From an uncultured Acetatifactor sp. (GTDB lineage Bacteria; Bacillota; Clostridia; Lachnospirales; Lachnospiraceae), in NCBI GenBank assembly GCA_910589655.1, contig CAJUTJ010000012.1:1-45675 (forward strand): a stretch of 45,675 nt of DNA, given 5' to 3'. The position numbers and the translations under genes were made by a program. How positions within the stretch are numbered: the first letter of the stretch is position 1; the number at the start of each line of letters is the position of its first letter. Under the pieces are notes generated by a model that saw only the letters and a program-made list of their open reading frames with translations, was not told where the DNA came from and made no database searches. Below, piece after piece: positions 6,526-15,215 of the stretch.

Positions 6526-8559
6526 ATGAGAAGGTTGGTGCAGCATAGATTTCTATCTACCAGTATCTTGTTTTGGGCAATATATATTGCTTTTATGACT
6601 TGGGTTTCCCCCGCTTCTGCGAGACAAGGTATTTTCTTTTTTTCTTATCAGGTTCTGGCAGTCTTTTTGCCGGGAATGGCTTTAGTATATGCGTTGAAGC
6701 TGCCGGCACTCCGGAATATGGAGATTGTGGTATGGGGGTATGGAATGGGGCTGGCACTGAGCATAGTGCAATACTTTCTGCTGGCATTGACGGGGCTGTT
6801 TGAATGGGCTTTGGGGCTGCAGTGTGTAATTTCGCTTGCGGCGGTTATTTATCTTCTTTTGATCCGCCGCAGGGATGTATTTATTTTGGAGGAAGAAATT
6901 GAGGGGAAGGAAGCTGCGGTCATTTTCGGGTTCGTTATACTGAATCTGGCAGTCCGGTTTTTTACATATTATGGCAATAACCTGCTGCCGAAACCCGGAT
7001 GCAGCGTAGTGTTTCCCAATCAGGATCTCTTATTTTACATAGGAAATGCTATCAGTGCGGGGAAGGGGTTTCCTGTTCAGGAGTTTCGTTTTGCAGGGCA
7101 GGAATTCCGGTATCATTATTTCGGAAGTCTGATTTTGGAGATGGCTTCCACCATCACAAGAATCCCGGAACTGACTTTGGAGTTTATTTTTTCGTGGGCG
7201 CAAATGCCCTTTTTGCTGATTGCAGGTTTCTGGTGCCTGATGCGCCGGATGAAGATTCCGGTTAAATATTGTGCATTGGGGGAATTTCTGCTGTTGTTTA
7301 CTGCAGGCTGGGAGCTGGTCGTATATATTGCCTTTCAGGAAAAAATGTATATCTCCCCCTTCGGCTATGATGTAGGGCTGGCATTTGCCGTGCTGACAGT
7401 CACCTTTATAGCAGTGCAGAACAATTTGGAGAAAATGCATTTTGGGGTATGGGCGGCGGCGCTTCTTTCCTTCGTCCTGTGTACCGGAGCCAAGGCGCCT
7501 GTGTCCATGGTAATCTTAGTGGCAATAGGGGGCGCCTGCGCCGTTTGGCTGTTTAGGGAAAAGAGAAGCGTTCAGGCATTCGTGTATGGGTGCTCTCTGC
7601 TCGGGGTTTTTGTCTTTTTGTTTTTTACCGTGATTTCCGATGGGATGTCCACTGTGTCCCGCAACCAGACGGGGCTGTATTTTTCCTTGACGGGGCATTT
7701 ATACGAATGCGGACTGGGCAGCATCTATTATGATTGGACGGGCCGGGGAATGCCGGGGATCTTGGGGAAGCTGCTGATATTATCGGCATATTTTTTGGGA
7801 GCCAATCCGTTGATATACGGATGGTTCTATCCGGCTGTTCTGTGTAGAATCAAGAAAAACGGTTTATCGGAAATTTTTACGCTTGAAGGCTTTCTGGCAA
7901 TTACCGTGGCGGTTGGGATGTTATTGACATTATTCACAAAGCAGTCGGGGAATTCCCAAATGTACTTTGCCATGACGGCGGTTCCCTTTGCCGTGCTCTA
8001 TGATATGAGCTGGCTTGCCCACAGGAAAAGAGGAAAATGGGGAGCGGAAGCCTGCTTCATCGGAGCAGCGGCAGTCTTGCTGCTGGTGTCGGCAGTCTGC
8101 TGGTTCCAGATTGTTTGGGAGGCAGTGGAAGAGGGATACCACAATCTGGTATACGGAGATGCTTTCGAGGACACTAATAACAGTATTACATGGGAGGAGT
8201 ATGAGGCATATCTCTGGATAAAGGAGCATACGAGAAAGGATGCACTTCTTCTCTGCGATACGGCAATGAACGATGAGCTGTACCAAAATTTTATTGTGGG
8301 TGTCTGCACGGAACGTCAGCTGTGGATGGAAGGCTGGCGTTATGTGGCGGGATATTTGGATAATGAGGACATTCAGGAGCGCAGAGACCAGATCCGTCAG
8401 GCATACCTTGAGGGAAAGTATGAGGAGATTGCCGAAACGGCCGGTGTGGAGTATCTTATCTGGAACAGGCGCTTTAACCCCGAGGCGGATCTTTCGGGGC
8501 TGGAGAACCGCAAGGTTTTTGATAACGGAGGAATTGCGGTCTATGAAATTCTGAGGTAA
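6526..8559 (+). CDS. Large GT-C-like multi-pass membrane protein
   Basis: A 677-residue protein with about 12 hydrophobic segments. A soluble C-terminal domain of about 130 residues contains ERQLWMEGWRYVAGY, the kind of segment found in the external domains of PMT-like GT-C transferases. The first large external loop has an acidic/aromatic cluster (FPNQDLLFYIGN ... FRYHYFG), consistent with a GT-C active-site loop. The expected reaction is transfer of a sugar from a polyprenyl-phosphate donor on the outside of the membrane. The ATG at 6526 has GGGAG six bases upstream; a TTG at 6511 would overlap that ribosome binding site and is rejected. Exact family not recognised. Confidence 0.65.
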   Translation: MRRLVQHRFLSTSILFWAIYIAFMTWVSPASARQGIFFFSYQVLAVFLPGMALVYALKLPALRNMEIVVWGYGMGLALSIVQYFLLALTGLFEWALGLQCVISLAAVIYLLLIRRRDVFILEEEIEGKEAAVIFGFVILNLAVRFFTYYGNNLLPKPGCSVVFPNQDLLFYIGNAISAGKGFPVQEFRFAGQEFRYHYFGSLILEMASTITRIPELTLEFIFSWAQMPFLLIAGFWCLMRRMKIPVKYCALGEFLLLFTAGWELVVYIAFQEKMYISPFGYDVGLAFAVLTVTFIAVQNNLEKMHFGVWAAALLSFVLCTGAKAPVSMVILVAIGGACAVWLFREKRSVQAFVYGCSLLGVFVFLFFTVISDGMSTVSRNQTGLYFSLTGHLYECGLGSIYYDWTGRGMPGILGKLLILSAYFLGANPLIYGWFYPAVLCRIKKNGLSEIFTLEGFLAITVAVGMLLTLFTKQSGNSQMYFAMTAVPFAVLYDMSWLAHRKRGKWGAEACFIGAAAVLLLVSAVCWFQIVWEAVEEGYHNLVYGDAFEDTNNSITWEEYEAYLWIKEHTRKDALLLCDTAMNDELYQNFIVGVCTERQLWMEGWRYVAGYLDNEDIQERRDQIRQAYLEGKYEEIAETAGVEYLIWNRRFNPEADLSGLENRKVFDNGGIAVYEILR

Positions 8560-8576
8560 CAGTTCAGACAGCCCCT

Positions 8577-8625
8577 CCCGCGAAGCCAAAATCGTATCCC
8601 TATGCGATTTTGCGAGACATGCGGG
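8577..8625. repeat. Nested intergenic hairpin
   Basis: CCCGC (8577-8581) pairs with GCGGG (8621-8625), and inside it AAAATCG (8588-8594) pairs with CGATTTT (8605-8611). A T-run follows at about 8638-8642. It lies between two same-strand genes and could attenuate transcription or stabilise RNA ends; it may also be a dispersed repeat. Confidence 0.4.
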
Positions 8626-8696
8626 TGCCAAAACGCATTTTTTCCGCGTTTAGCGGATTTTAGCTTACTTTTTTATAAATTTGGGAGAAACGGGAA

Positions 8697-10343
8697 ATGA
8701 AAGAATTTTGGAAGGATATACGTTTTTTTTGGACAAATAAGTTTTATGCCGCGGTGGTTTCCTTGGCCGCGGTGTGCAGTTACGGCTTCAAGGTCTCCCA
8801 TGAGGCCATAGGAATTGACGATACCTGCATTCCGCTGTATTTTGAGGAGGGGCTGGCTCCGGCGGTAGGGCGTTGGACCCTGTATGTCATAAACAAGATC
8901 TTTCATATTTCCGACTTTGCGCCGTGGGTGACGGAGGCGGCGGGAGTGCTGCTCATGCTTCTTGCCGCCACAGTATGGTGTGTGGTGTTTTCACGGATTC
9001 TGGGCAGGGAGAGAACGATGGCGGGTTATACTCTTTTTGCGGCGCTTTTTATCTCCTGCCCTTTAATCAGCGAAATTTATGTTTACTATCTCCACAACGG
9101 AATCAGTCTGGCATATGGACTGACGGGAATCAGCCTGCTGTTTCTGCTGAAAGCACTCGGGACAGGGGCGGATAAGAAAAGGAGGCTGATGCACACGGTA
9201 ACGGCGTCCGCATTTTTGACCGTCGCGCTGGGGTGCTATGAGTCCTTTATGATTGTGTTTGCCGTGGGAATGGTATTTTTGTTCCTGCTGCTCAGAAGCT
9301 TTGGGCGGGAGGCGAAGAAGTATGCGGAAGCCCCATGGGTCTGGGCGGCGGCGCTGTTTATTGTGGCAGTGTGCGCCATCGTTTTCCGGTGGCTGGTGCT
9401 GAGGCTGGTGCTGGGTATCTTCCGGATTGAAATCCCGGAAAGCTTTTTGGTGGAGTACCGGAGTGTCTTTTCCTTTACGGAAATGAGTCTGGCAGAGTTT
9501 TTTATGATCTTTAAACGCTTCTGGGTAAAATATTATTTGAACGGTTTTGCCTATTTTCCCATCACGGTTCTGGTATTGGGCATAGCGGCCATACTGATAA
9601 TCTGCCTCGTCATAGGAATACGAAAAAAAGATATTTTTCTGCCCCTTGCCGCAGTGGGGGTGCCTGTGCTGCCCCTGTGCATGGTGGTCATAGAGGGGAA
9701 GGAGACCTATTACCGGGCGGCGCAATATGTCCCTCTGGTGGGGGCGTTCGCGTTTTTTTTCACGTTAGTGCTGGTCAAGGAGTGTCTGCCCCGGTTCTGC
9801 ACAACAGTGTGCGTGGCATTGGCCGCGGTACTCCTATGGAACCAGTGCGCGGAGATGAACAAGTGGTTTTATGTGGATTATCTCAAATATCAGGATGCCA
9901 GAAACGTAATGCTTCAAGTGGCCTATGAGCTGGAAAAGGGCTATGACACAGGAAAGCCGATTGTATTCCGGGGAGCCTATCTGGTGCCCTATGGGATTGC
10001 GAAGGATGCCTATCTGGAGTACGGATCGGCAGAATATAACCGGCTGCGGAGCGTGGGAGATCTCATCGACCCTCATTTAATAGAAAAATACAATGCCGAT
10101 GACGGAAACGGGTATGTTTTTGCGGAAACCCCGGTAAATTCCACACTGCGCTGGGGCGTTACCGCCTTCGACGGTACGGCTTCGGAGCTGGGAAATTTTT
10201 GGAAAATGCTGGGATATAACTTCCGCATAGAAACGGATCTCCGGAAAATCGAGGAAGCGGAACAGATATCCGAAGAGATGCCGGAATTTCCCCGGACCGG
10301 TTATATCAAGGAGTGCGGGGACTATATTATCATAAACTTGTAA
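8697..10343 (+). CDS. GtrII-type glucosyltransferase domain protein
   Basis: A 548-residue membrane protein with about ten hydrophobic segments. The beginning has a conserved external motif, GIDDTCIPLYFEEGLAP followed by GRWTLYVINKIF, which I recognise from the Glucos_trans_II (GtrII) family of phage and bacterial serotype-converting glucosyltransferases. These use a bactoprenol-phosphate-linked sugar to decorate a surface polysaccharide outside the membrane. A soluble tail of about 160 residues follows the last helix. It probably works with the GtrB-like enzyme at 1782-2711 (inference). The start follows GGGAGAAACGGGAA; spacing is slightly long. Confidence 0.75.
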   Translation: MKEFWKDIRFFWTNKFYAAVVSLAAVCSYGFKVSHEAIGIDDTCIPLYFEEGLAPAVGRWTLYVINKIFHISDFAPWVTEAAGVLLMLLAATVWCVVFSRILGRERTMAGYTLFAALFISCPLISEIYVYYLHNGISLAYGLTGISLLFLLKALGTGADKKRRLMHTVTASAFLTVALGCYESFMIVFAVGMVFLFLLLRSFGREAKKYAEAPWVWAAALFIVAVCAIVFRWLVLRLVLGIFRIEIPESFLVEYRSVFSFTEMSLAEFFMIFKRFWVKYYLNGFAYFPITVLVLGIAAILIICLVIGIRKKDIFLPLAAVGVPVLPLCMVVIEGKETYYRAAQYVPLVGAFAFFFTLVLVKECLPRFCTTVCVALAAVLLWNQCAEMNKWFYVDYLKYQDARNVMLQVAYELEKGYDTGKPIVFRGAYLVPYGIAKDAYLEYGSAEYNRLRSVGDLIDPHLIEKYNADDGNGYVFAETPVNSTLRWGVTAFDGTASELGNFWKMLGYNFRIETDLRKIEEAEQISEEMPEFPRTGYIKECGDYIIINL

Positions 10344-10445
10344 GCGTTGAAAGGGCGGGCCGGCAGCGGGTGAACTGTTACACCGATACCGTATCCGGAA
10401 ATGTGAAAATTTTATGCTTTTCTGTACGTCTGTGGAAAATTGTGG

Positions 10446-10451
10446 TATACT
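10446..10451 (+). promoter_or_regulatory. Extended -10 promoter
   Basis: TGGTATACT provides an extended -10 with TATACT at 10446-10451; no strong -35 is seen at 17 bases. The expected transcript start near 10458 coincides with an ATG. The true start of the next gene must therefore be downstream, supporting the TTG at 10497. Confidence 0.5.
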
Positions 10452-10496
10452 ATAAAAATGTATACTTACACCGAAGGTAATCGGAGGAAATATATT

Positions 10497-11954
10497 TTGA
10501 GTGCAGTTACCAACGAAGAAAAGCTAAGAAAACTGGAAACCTTTAAACGTTTGATCAATCTTGTACTGGTAATGATTTGTCTGGGACTGGAAGTAGGGGA
10601 CTTTGCCTACCACTGGCTGGCTCATTTTCAGTATAGTGTTGTGGAACAGCTGCGGGATTTCTGGAGAATGGGGCATTTGGCGGAAATCGGATTTTATGCC
10701 ATTGTACTCTTGTTTCTCTCAAATATGTACGGCGGAATGCGCCTCGGATATCTGAAAAATGTGGAGCTGATTTTTTCACAGGTATTTTCTACGGTGCTTG
10801 CCAACATTATTATTTACTTTGAACTTTCCATTATGGCGCATCAGGCTTTTGTGCCAAGAGTATTTTTCATGATGATGGCGGAGCAGATTGTTATAGTGGT
10901 AATCTATATCAATGTGGCCAACCGCATTTATAAATCCATTTTTCCTCCCAGAAAACTGTTCCTTGTCCATGGATACAGACCGGCGGAGGATATCTGCAGC
11001 AAGTTTGAAAGCAGGAAGGACAAGTATAAGATTACAAAAATCGTCCATATCAGAGAGGGATATAAAAAAATCTGCAAGATGATAGTGGAGGCATACGAAA
11101 ACGAAGAGTGTAACGCGGTGGTAATCGGGGATATGTCCGTGGAAAACAGGAATCTTCTGCTGAAATTCTGCTATGGGAGAAGCATACGTGTGTATCTGCT
11201 GCCCAAGATTACGGACGTCATATTGATGGGGGCCGAGGAACTCCATATTTTTGACTCCCCCATTATGCTGACCAGAGAGTATAGTCTGTCCATGGAACAG
11301 AGATTTTTTAAGCGCGCCATTGATATTGCGGGGGCGCTGATTCTTTTGACAATCACTTCTCCCATTATGCTGATTACGGCCATTATCATTAAGCTGTATG
11401 ACGGAGGCCCCGTGCTGTACAAGCAGGTTCGCTGTACCATTAACCGGAAAGAATTTCGGATTATGAAATTTCGGAGTATGCGGACGGACGCGGAGAAGGA
11501 CGGCGTGGCGAGGCTGGCACAGAAAAACGATAACCGTATCACACCCATCGGGAAATTTATCCGCAAATGCCGTGTGGACGAGCTTCCGCAGCTTTTCAAT
11601 ATTTTAAAAGGTGATATGTCCTTTATCGGCCCCAGACCCGAGCGCCCGGAGATTATTGCGCAATACATGGAGGTAATGCCGGAGTTTGTTTATCGTATGA
11701 AGGTAAAAGCGGGGCTGGCGGGCTTTGCTCAGGTCTACGGAAAATATAATACCTCGCCCTATGATAAGCTGAAGCTTGACCTCACATATATAGAAAACTA
11801 TTCCTTTTGGATGGATATAAAGCTGATGCTGCTGACTTTAAAAATCCTTTTCTGGCCCGACAGCACGGAAGGCGTGGAGAACGAACAGATTACCGCGCTG
11901 AGAGAAGAGCGGGAGAGGCAGCGGCAGCAGATCCAAAGCGATATAGAGGATTGA
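10497..11954 (+). CDS. Polyprenyl-phosphate sugar phosphotransferase, WcaJ/CpsE type
   Basis: A 485-residue initiating enzyme that moves a sugar-1-phosphate from a nucleotide sugar onto undecaprenyl phosphate. The N-terminal half has four to five membrane segments and a Rossmann-like middle part. The C-terminal bacterial sugar transferase domain carries the KFRSMRTDAE motif, VDELPQLFNILKGDMS and FIGPRPE, the hallmarks of the catalytic core. A TTG start at 10497 is chosen because GGAGG lies nine bases upstream and an extended -10 promoter lies at 10446; earlier in-frame starts fall within the promoter. It is the long (WcaJ-like) class, whereas a second, short initiating enzyme is encoded at 25285. 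Confidence 0.9.
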   Translation: MSAVTNEEKLRKLETFKRLINLVLVMICLGLEVGDFAYHWLAHFQYSVVEQLRDFWRMGHLAEIGFYAIVLLFLSNMYGGMRLGYLKNVELIFSQVFSTVLANIIIYFELSIMAHQAFVPRVFFMMMAEQIVIVVIYINVANRIYKSIFPPRKLFLVHGYRPAEDICSKFESRKDKYKITKIVHIREGYKKICKMIVEAYENEECNAVVIGDMSVENRNLLLKFCYGRSIRVYLLPKITDVILMGAEELHIFDSPIMLTREYSLSMEQRFFKRAIDIAGALILLTITSPIMLITAIIIKLYDGGPVLYKQVRCTINRKEFRIMKFRSMRTDAEKDGVARLAQKNDNRITPIGKFIRKCRVDELPQLFNILKGDMSFIGPRPERPEIIAQYMEVMPEFVYRMKVKAGLAGFAQVYGKYNTSPYDKLKLDLTYIENYSFWMDIKLMLLTLKILFWPDSTEGVENEQITALREERERQRQQIQSDIED

Positions 11955-11989
11955 CCGGAGCAGATTTTCAGAGAACGGAGAGAAAACAG

Positions 11990-13057
11990 ATGTGGGAAGG
12001 ATGTTATGGGAAAGAACCCTTTGACTTAAGGCTGACGGCGCTTCGGCTGATTGCCAATCTGGATGTGGTATTGGTGTTTACTTTGGCAGGAACTTTGCTG
12101 TTCGGCGGAGGATATTATGTAAAGAATGTGTTGCTGCGCTCTGAAAAGCAATATAGTGTTACTTCCGTTTACCGTGTGGATTATGCCATAGAGGAAGAGA
12201 AGGATATCGGATCCGTTTATATCAATGAGATGAGCTGGAACACGTACCTTCATTCTCAGGAATTTTTGAATGCAGTGATGAAACATTTAAAGGAAAACAG
12301 TTTAATTATGGACAGTGACTGGGTGAGCCGGATTCCCGAGGAGGAGGTATCGGAAGCGCTGACGGCCTATTTGGCGTCGGATCTGCGGGTTCCTTCTACC
12401 ATGGTGGTCACAGATTTTGAAGCGGCAAGCCTGCAGATTGCCAGAGCGGTGGAACAGACTATGACGGAAGAATTTCCGGCGTGGGTGAAAGAGATATCCG
12501 GCATCCGCGTCATTGACTCTCCGGAAACGGCGTCGGAAGTGATTCCGGATGTACGGCCTGCAAGAGCCTTTGCGCTCAGCGCCATACTCAGCTGTTTCTT
12601 CACGGTGGTCATTCTTTTGCTGAAGGAGACGGGGGACGATAATATCTGGCTTCCCGCCACAATCAGAATGCGTTATGGCAAAAAGGCAGCGGGAACGATC
12701 GAAAGCCCCGGGCTTTCCGAAAATCTCAAATATTTCTATGAAGGAAAAAAGAAGGTGGCAGTCTGTACCGTGCAGGCGGAGGCCGACCCCATGGAAATCC
12801 TTACTTCCCTCCGGGAAAAAACCGGGATGGAGCTGGCGGAGTGGTTTGCAGTGCCGTCCCCCATTCTCTGTCCGGAAGGCTGCAGGGCGCTGCGGGAGGC
12901 GGAGGGTATCTTGCTGGCAGTGCGGGCAGGCTCCCATGGCGGAAAGCAATTGGAATACTGCCTGGAATATTTGGCGCAGCAAGGCTGTGATGTCACATCC
13001 GTTCTTTTGTGGAAGGCGGATGAGAAGTTATTGAAAGCGTATTACTTTTTTCACTGA
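11990..13057 (+). CDS. Wzz-like polysaccharide co-polymerase
   Basis: A 355-residue protein with one membrane segment near residues 24-46, an external domain of about 145 residues and a second segment near 192-212. A cytoplasmic tail of about 140 residues follows. This is the topology of chain-length determinants (Wzz/CapA/EpsA). In Firmicutes such proteins often activate a BY-kinase. Here the tail may be a degenerate remnant of that fold, since no Walker A GKT/S or tyrosine cluster is visible. The ATG at 11990 follows GGAGA; a longer in-frame reading overlaps the previous gene and is rejected. It is probably co-expressed with the initiating transferase 35 bases upstream. Confidence 0.7.
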   Translation: MWEGCYGKEPFDLRLTALRLIANLDVVLVFTLAGTLLFGGGYYVKNVLLRSEKQYSVTSVYRVDYAIEEEKDIGSVYINEMSWNTYLHSQEFLNAVMKHLKENSLIMDSDWVSRIPEEEVSEALTAYLASDLRVPSTMVVTDFEAASLQIARAVEQTMTEEFPAWVKEISGIRVIDSPETASEVIPDVRPARAFALSAILSCFFTVVILLLKETGDDNIWLPATIRMRYGKKAAGTIESPGLSENLKYFYEGKKKVAVCTVQAEADPMEILTSLREKTGMELAEWFAVPSPILCPEGCRALREAEGILLAVRAGSHGGKQLEYCLEYLAQQGCDVTSVLLWKADEKLLKAYYFFH

Positions 13058-13074
13058 CCGTTGGCGCCGTAAGA

Positions 13075-13275
13075 GAAACTAAGTCATTCCTTGGTCTGCG
13101 GCAGTTCATTGATTCCTGCGAGCAATGAGCCAAGCGGCTGCGAAGCAGACATTTGGCGAATGCCGCGAGGGTTACATACCCCGCTGCTTTACAGCGTTGC
13201 AAGCTTGATGCCCCGTTGCTTGCAGCGGGGTTGTTGACTGTTTGTGCCGCCGATGGAGGCATGTTTGGAAGTGGG
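13075..13275 (+). repeat. Composite intergenic repeat (modules A, B, C)
   Basis: Three modules recur elsewhere. A is 13075-13113, with AAGTCATTCCTTGG, repeated at 27073-27112. B is 13206-13239, with the hairpin CCCCGTTGC/GCAGCGGGG followed by TTGTTGACT, repeated at 25980-26013. C is 13240-13275, the TGTGCCG...GGCATG element also seen at 5330-5434 and 27111-27150. The segment between A and B contains further GC-rich inverted sequence. Module B has the shape of a weak terminator. This fills the gap before the glycosyltransferase at 13295. Confidence 0.7.
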
Positions 13276-13294
13276 GGTTCGGATAAGGAGAGGC

Positions 13295-14080
13295 ATGAAG
13301 GTTCAAGTGCTGGCATCCGTCATGGATGAGACTATGGAGAATATTGTGGAGCGGATGGGGCTGGATTCGGATGCCGTAATTATAAACCAGTGCGGGTGTC
13401 TGGGAGTTCAGGAGACGGAGCACAGAGGGCATTTCATCCGCTTTTTTTCCTTTCCCGACAGAGGGGTGGGGAGAAGCCGCAATGAAGCGATTCTGAGGGC
13501 GGACAAGGATATCTGCCTGTTTTCGGACGGGGATATTGTGTATGAACCGGGGTATGCGGAAGCGGTTTCCGCAGAGTTTGAGAGAAATCCCAAAGCGGAT
13601 ATGATTTTGTTTAACATAACGGTGGAGGAATCCAGAAGAACCTATCACATTCAGGACAGAAAGAGGGTACATTGGTATAACTGCGGCAGATACGGGGCGG
13701 TGAGCTTTGCCGTCCGGCGGGACAGCCTGCTGCGGTCCGGAGTTACGTTTTCCCTTCTCTTCGGAGGCGGCGCAAAATACAGTAACGGAGAAGACAGTTT
13801 ATTTCTGAAGGAATTTATGGGAAAGGGATACCGGGTCTATACGGCGCCCGTCACCATCGGCAGAGAGGAGTCGGGCGGCTCCACTTGGTTTGCGGGATAT
13901 AACGAGAAGTTTTTTACGGACAGGGGTGTGCTGTATCATTTCCTGTACGGAAGGGCGGCGGGGATTATGAGCATGAGGTTCCTGCTGGCGCACAAGGGAA
14001 TTTTCTGCAGTGAAATCAGTGTGAAACAAGCTTATGTATGGATGAAACAAGGAATACGGGAGGGCAGAAATGGGGCGTAG
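13295..14080 (+). CDS. Glycosyltransferase (GT-A, family 2-like)
   Basis: A 261-residue cytoplasmic protein. It lacks the usual VPVYN opening, but it has a nucleotide-sugar-binding pattern: RSRNEAILRAD, then FSDGDIVYEPGY as the acidic DxD-like motif. A GGAKYSNGEDSLFLKEFM segment typical of GT2 C-terminal halves follows. It probably adds one sugar to the repeat unit. The ATG at 13295 has AAGGAG at close spacing; further upstream is repeat DNA. Its 3' end overlaps the polymerase gene by 11 bases, so the two are translationally coupled. Confidence 0.78.
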   Translation: MKVQVLASVMDETMENIVERMGLDSDAVIINQCGCLGVQETEHRGHFIRFFSFPDRGVGRSRNEAILRADKDICLFSDGDIVYEPGYAEAVSAEFERNPKADMILFNITVEESRRTYHIQDRKRVHWYNCGRYGAVSFAVRRDSLLRSGVTFSLLFGGGAKYSNGEDSLFLKEFMGKGYRVYTAPVTIGREESGGSTWFAGYNEKFFTDRGVLYHFLYGRAAGIMSMRFLLAHKGIFCSEISVKQAYVWMKQGIREGRNGA

Positions 14081-15203
14081 TGCATTGGTTTATGTCCTGC
14101 TGACCGCAGCGACTGTTCTGCTGGGGCTTTGCGTAGACAACCGAAAATATGTGCCCGGATATATCAGCGGCAGGAGGCCGGCCGGCGGAGCGCCATTCAC
14201 GGAACGCAGGCAGGCAAGGAACCGCATTGCCGTCTTTGCTATATTCTGCTTAATGACAGGGGTGTCGGCGTGCCGGATTGCGGTGGGCAATGATTACTGG
14301 GTGTACCGGGATAATTTTAAACTGATTGCACAGGGAAGATATGTGTCCTATGAGCCGGGTTTCAATTTGATTGTAAAATGGATACAGGAGCTGTTCGGAT
14401 ATGACCATTATCTTCCTGTGTTTGCGTTTTTCTCCTTTGTGACGGTGTTTTTTTTCGTAAAGGCGCTTCTGGATCAGGGAAGCAGTTTTGCCATCTCCCT
14501 GTTTTTGCTGATGACGGGAGGATATTATTTCAATAGTCTGAATACCGTGCGCTATTATCTGGCGCTGGCGGTGGCGCTCTATGCCATGAAATATGTCCTT
14601 CGCGGGGAATACGGTAAGTTTATGCTGTGGATTCTGGCGGGGGCAATGTTTCACAAGTCTATTTTGCTGGTGATACCGGTTTACATTCTGGCAAGGATAC
14701 TGGCGGCGGCCAGACTGAAACGGTGGCATTATATTGTGGGAACCATATTGATTTCCAGTCTGGTTTTCTGCAAGGAGCTTTATCAGGAGATTATATTCTA
14801 TTTTTATCCGTATTATAAAGATTCCATGTTTGACAACGGGCAGATTTCCTATGTGAATATTGCTAAATGTGTCTGTGTGTTGATATTAAGTGAGATTTGT
14901 TATAAAAAGAGCCTGCGCAGAGATTTGAGCAACAGATTCTATTTCTTCCTGAATCTGGCAGGACTGGTGGTATATTGCTGCGGCTCCTTTATACCGGAGG
15001 TATCCAGAGTGGGGTATTATCTGATTATTTCCCAGATTTTTCTCGTTCCCAGACTTTTGGAGGACATGGGGGAAGGGATGCTGAAAAATCTGTGCTGTGC
15101 CGGTGTAATCGGCGGCTTTACACTATATTTCCTGATGCTGCTGCAAGGGATGTATGCGGTGGATGTGCGGCTGCTGCCTTATTTAAATTGGATTTTTAAT
15201 TGA
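14070..15203 (+). CDS. EpsG-family (Wzy-like) polysaccharide polymerase
   Basis: A 377-residue integral membrane protein with about ten hydrophobic segments. The signature NDYWVYRDNF ... YEPGFNLIVKW, then a Phe-rich helix and NTVRYYLALAVALYAMKY, fits the EpsG family. This is a Wzy-type polymerase that joins lipid-linked repeat units outside the membrane. It overlaps the preceding glycosyltransferase and is 12 bases before a GT4 gene, placing it in the core of the operon. The usual EpsG length of about 360-380 residues is matched. Confidence 0.85.
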   Translation: MGRSALVYVLLTAATVLLGLCVDNRKYVPGYISGRRPAGGAPFTERRQARNRIAVFAIFCLMTGVSACRIAVGNDYWVYRDNFKLIAQGRYVSYEPGFNLIVKWIQELFGYDHYLPVFAFFSFVTVFFFVKALLDQGSSFAISLFLLMTGGYYFNSLNTVRYYLALAVALYAMKYVLRGEYGKFMLWILAGAMFHKSILLVIPVYILARILAAARLKRWHYIVGTILISSLVFCKELYQEIIFYFYPYYKDSMFDNGQISYVNIAKCVCVLILSEICYKKSLRRDLSNRFYFFLNLAGLVVYCCGSFIPEVSRVGYYLIISQIFLVPRLLEDMGEGMLKNLCCAGVIGGFTLYFLMLLQGMYAVDVRLLPYLNWIFN

Positions 15204-15215
15204 CGGAGGTTTTGG

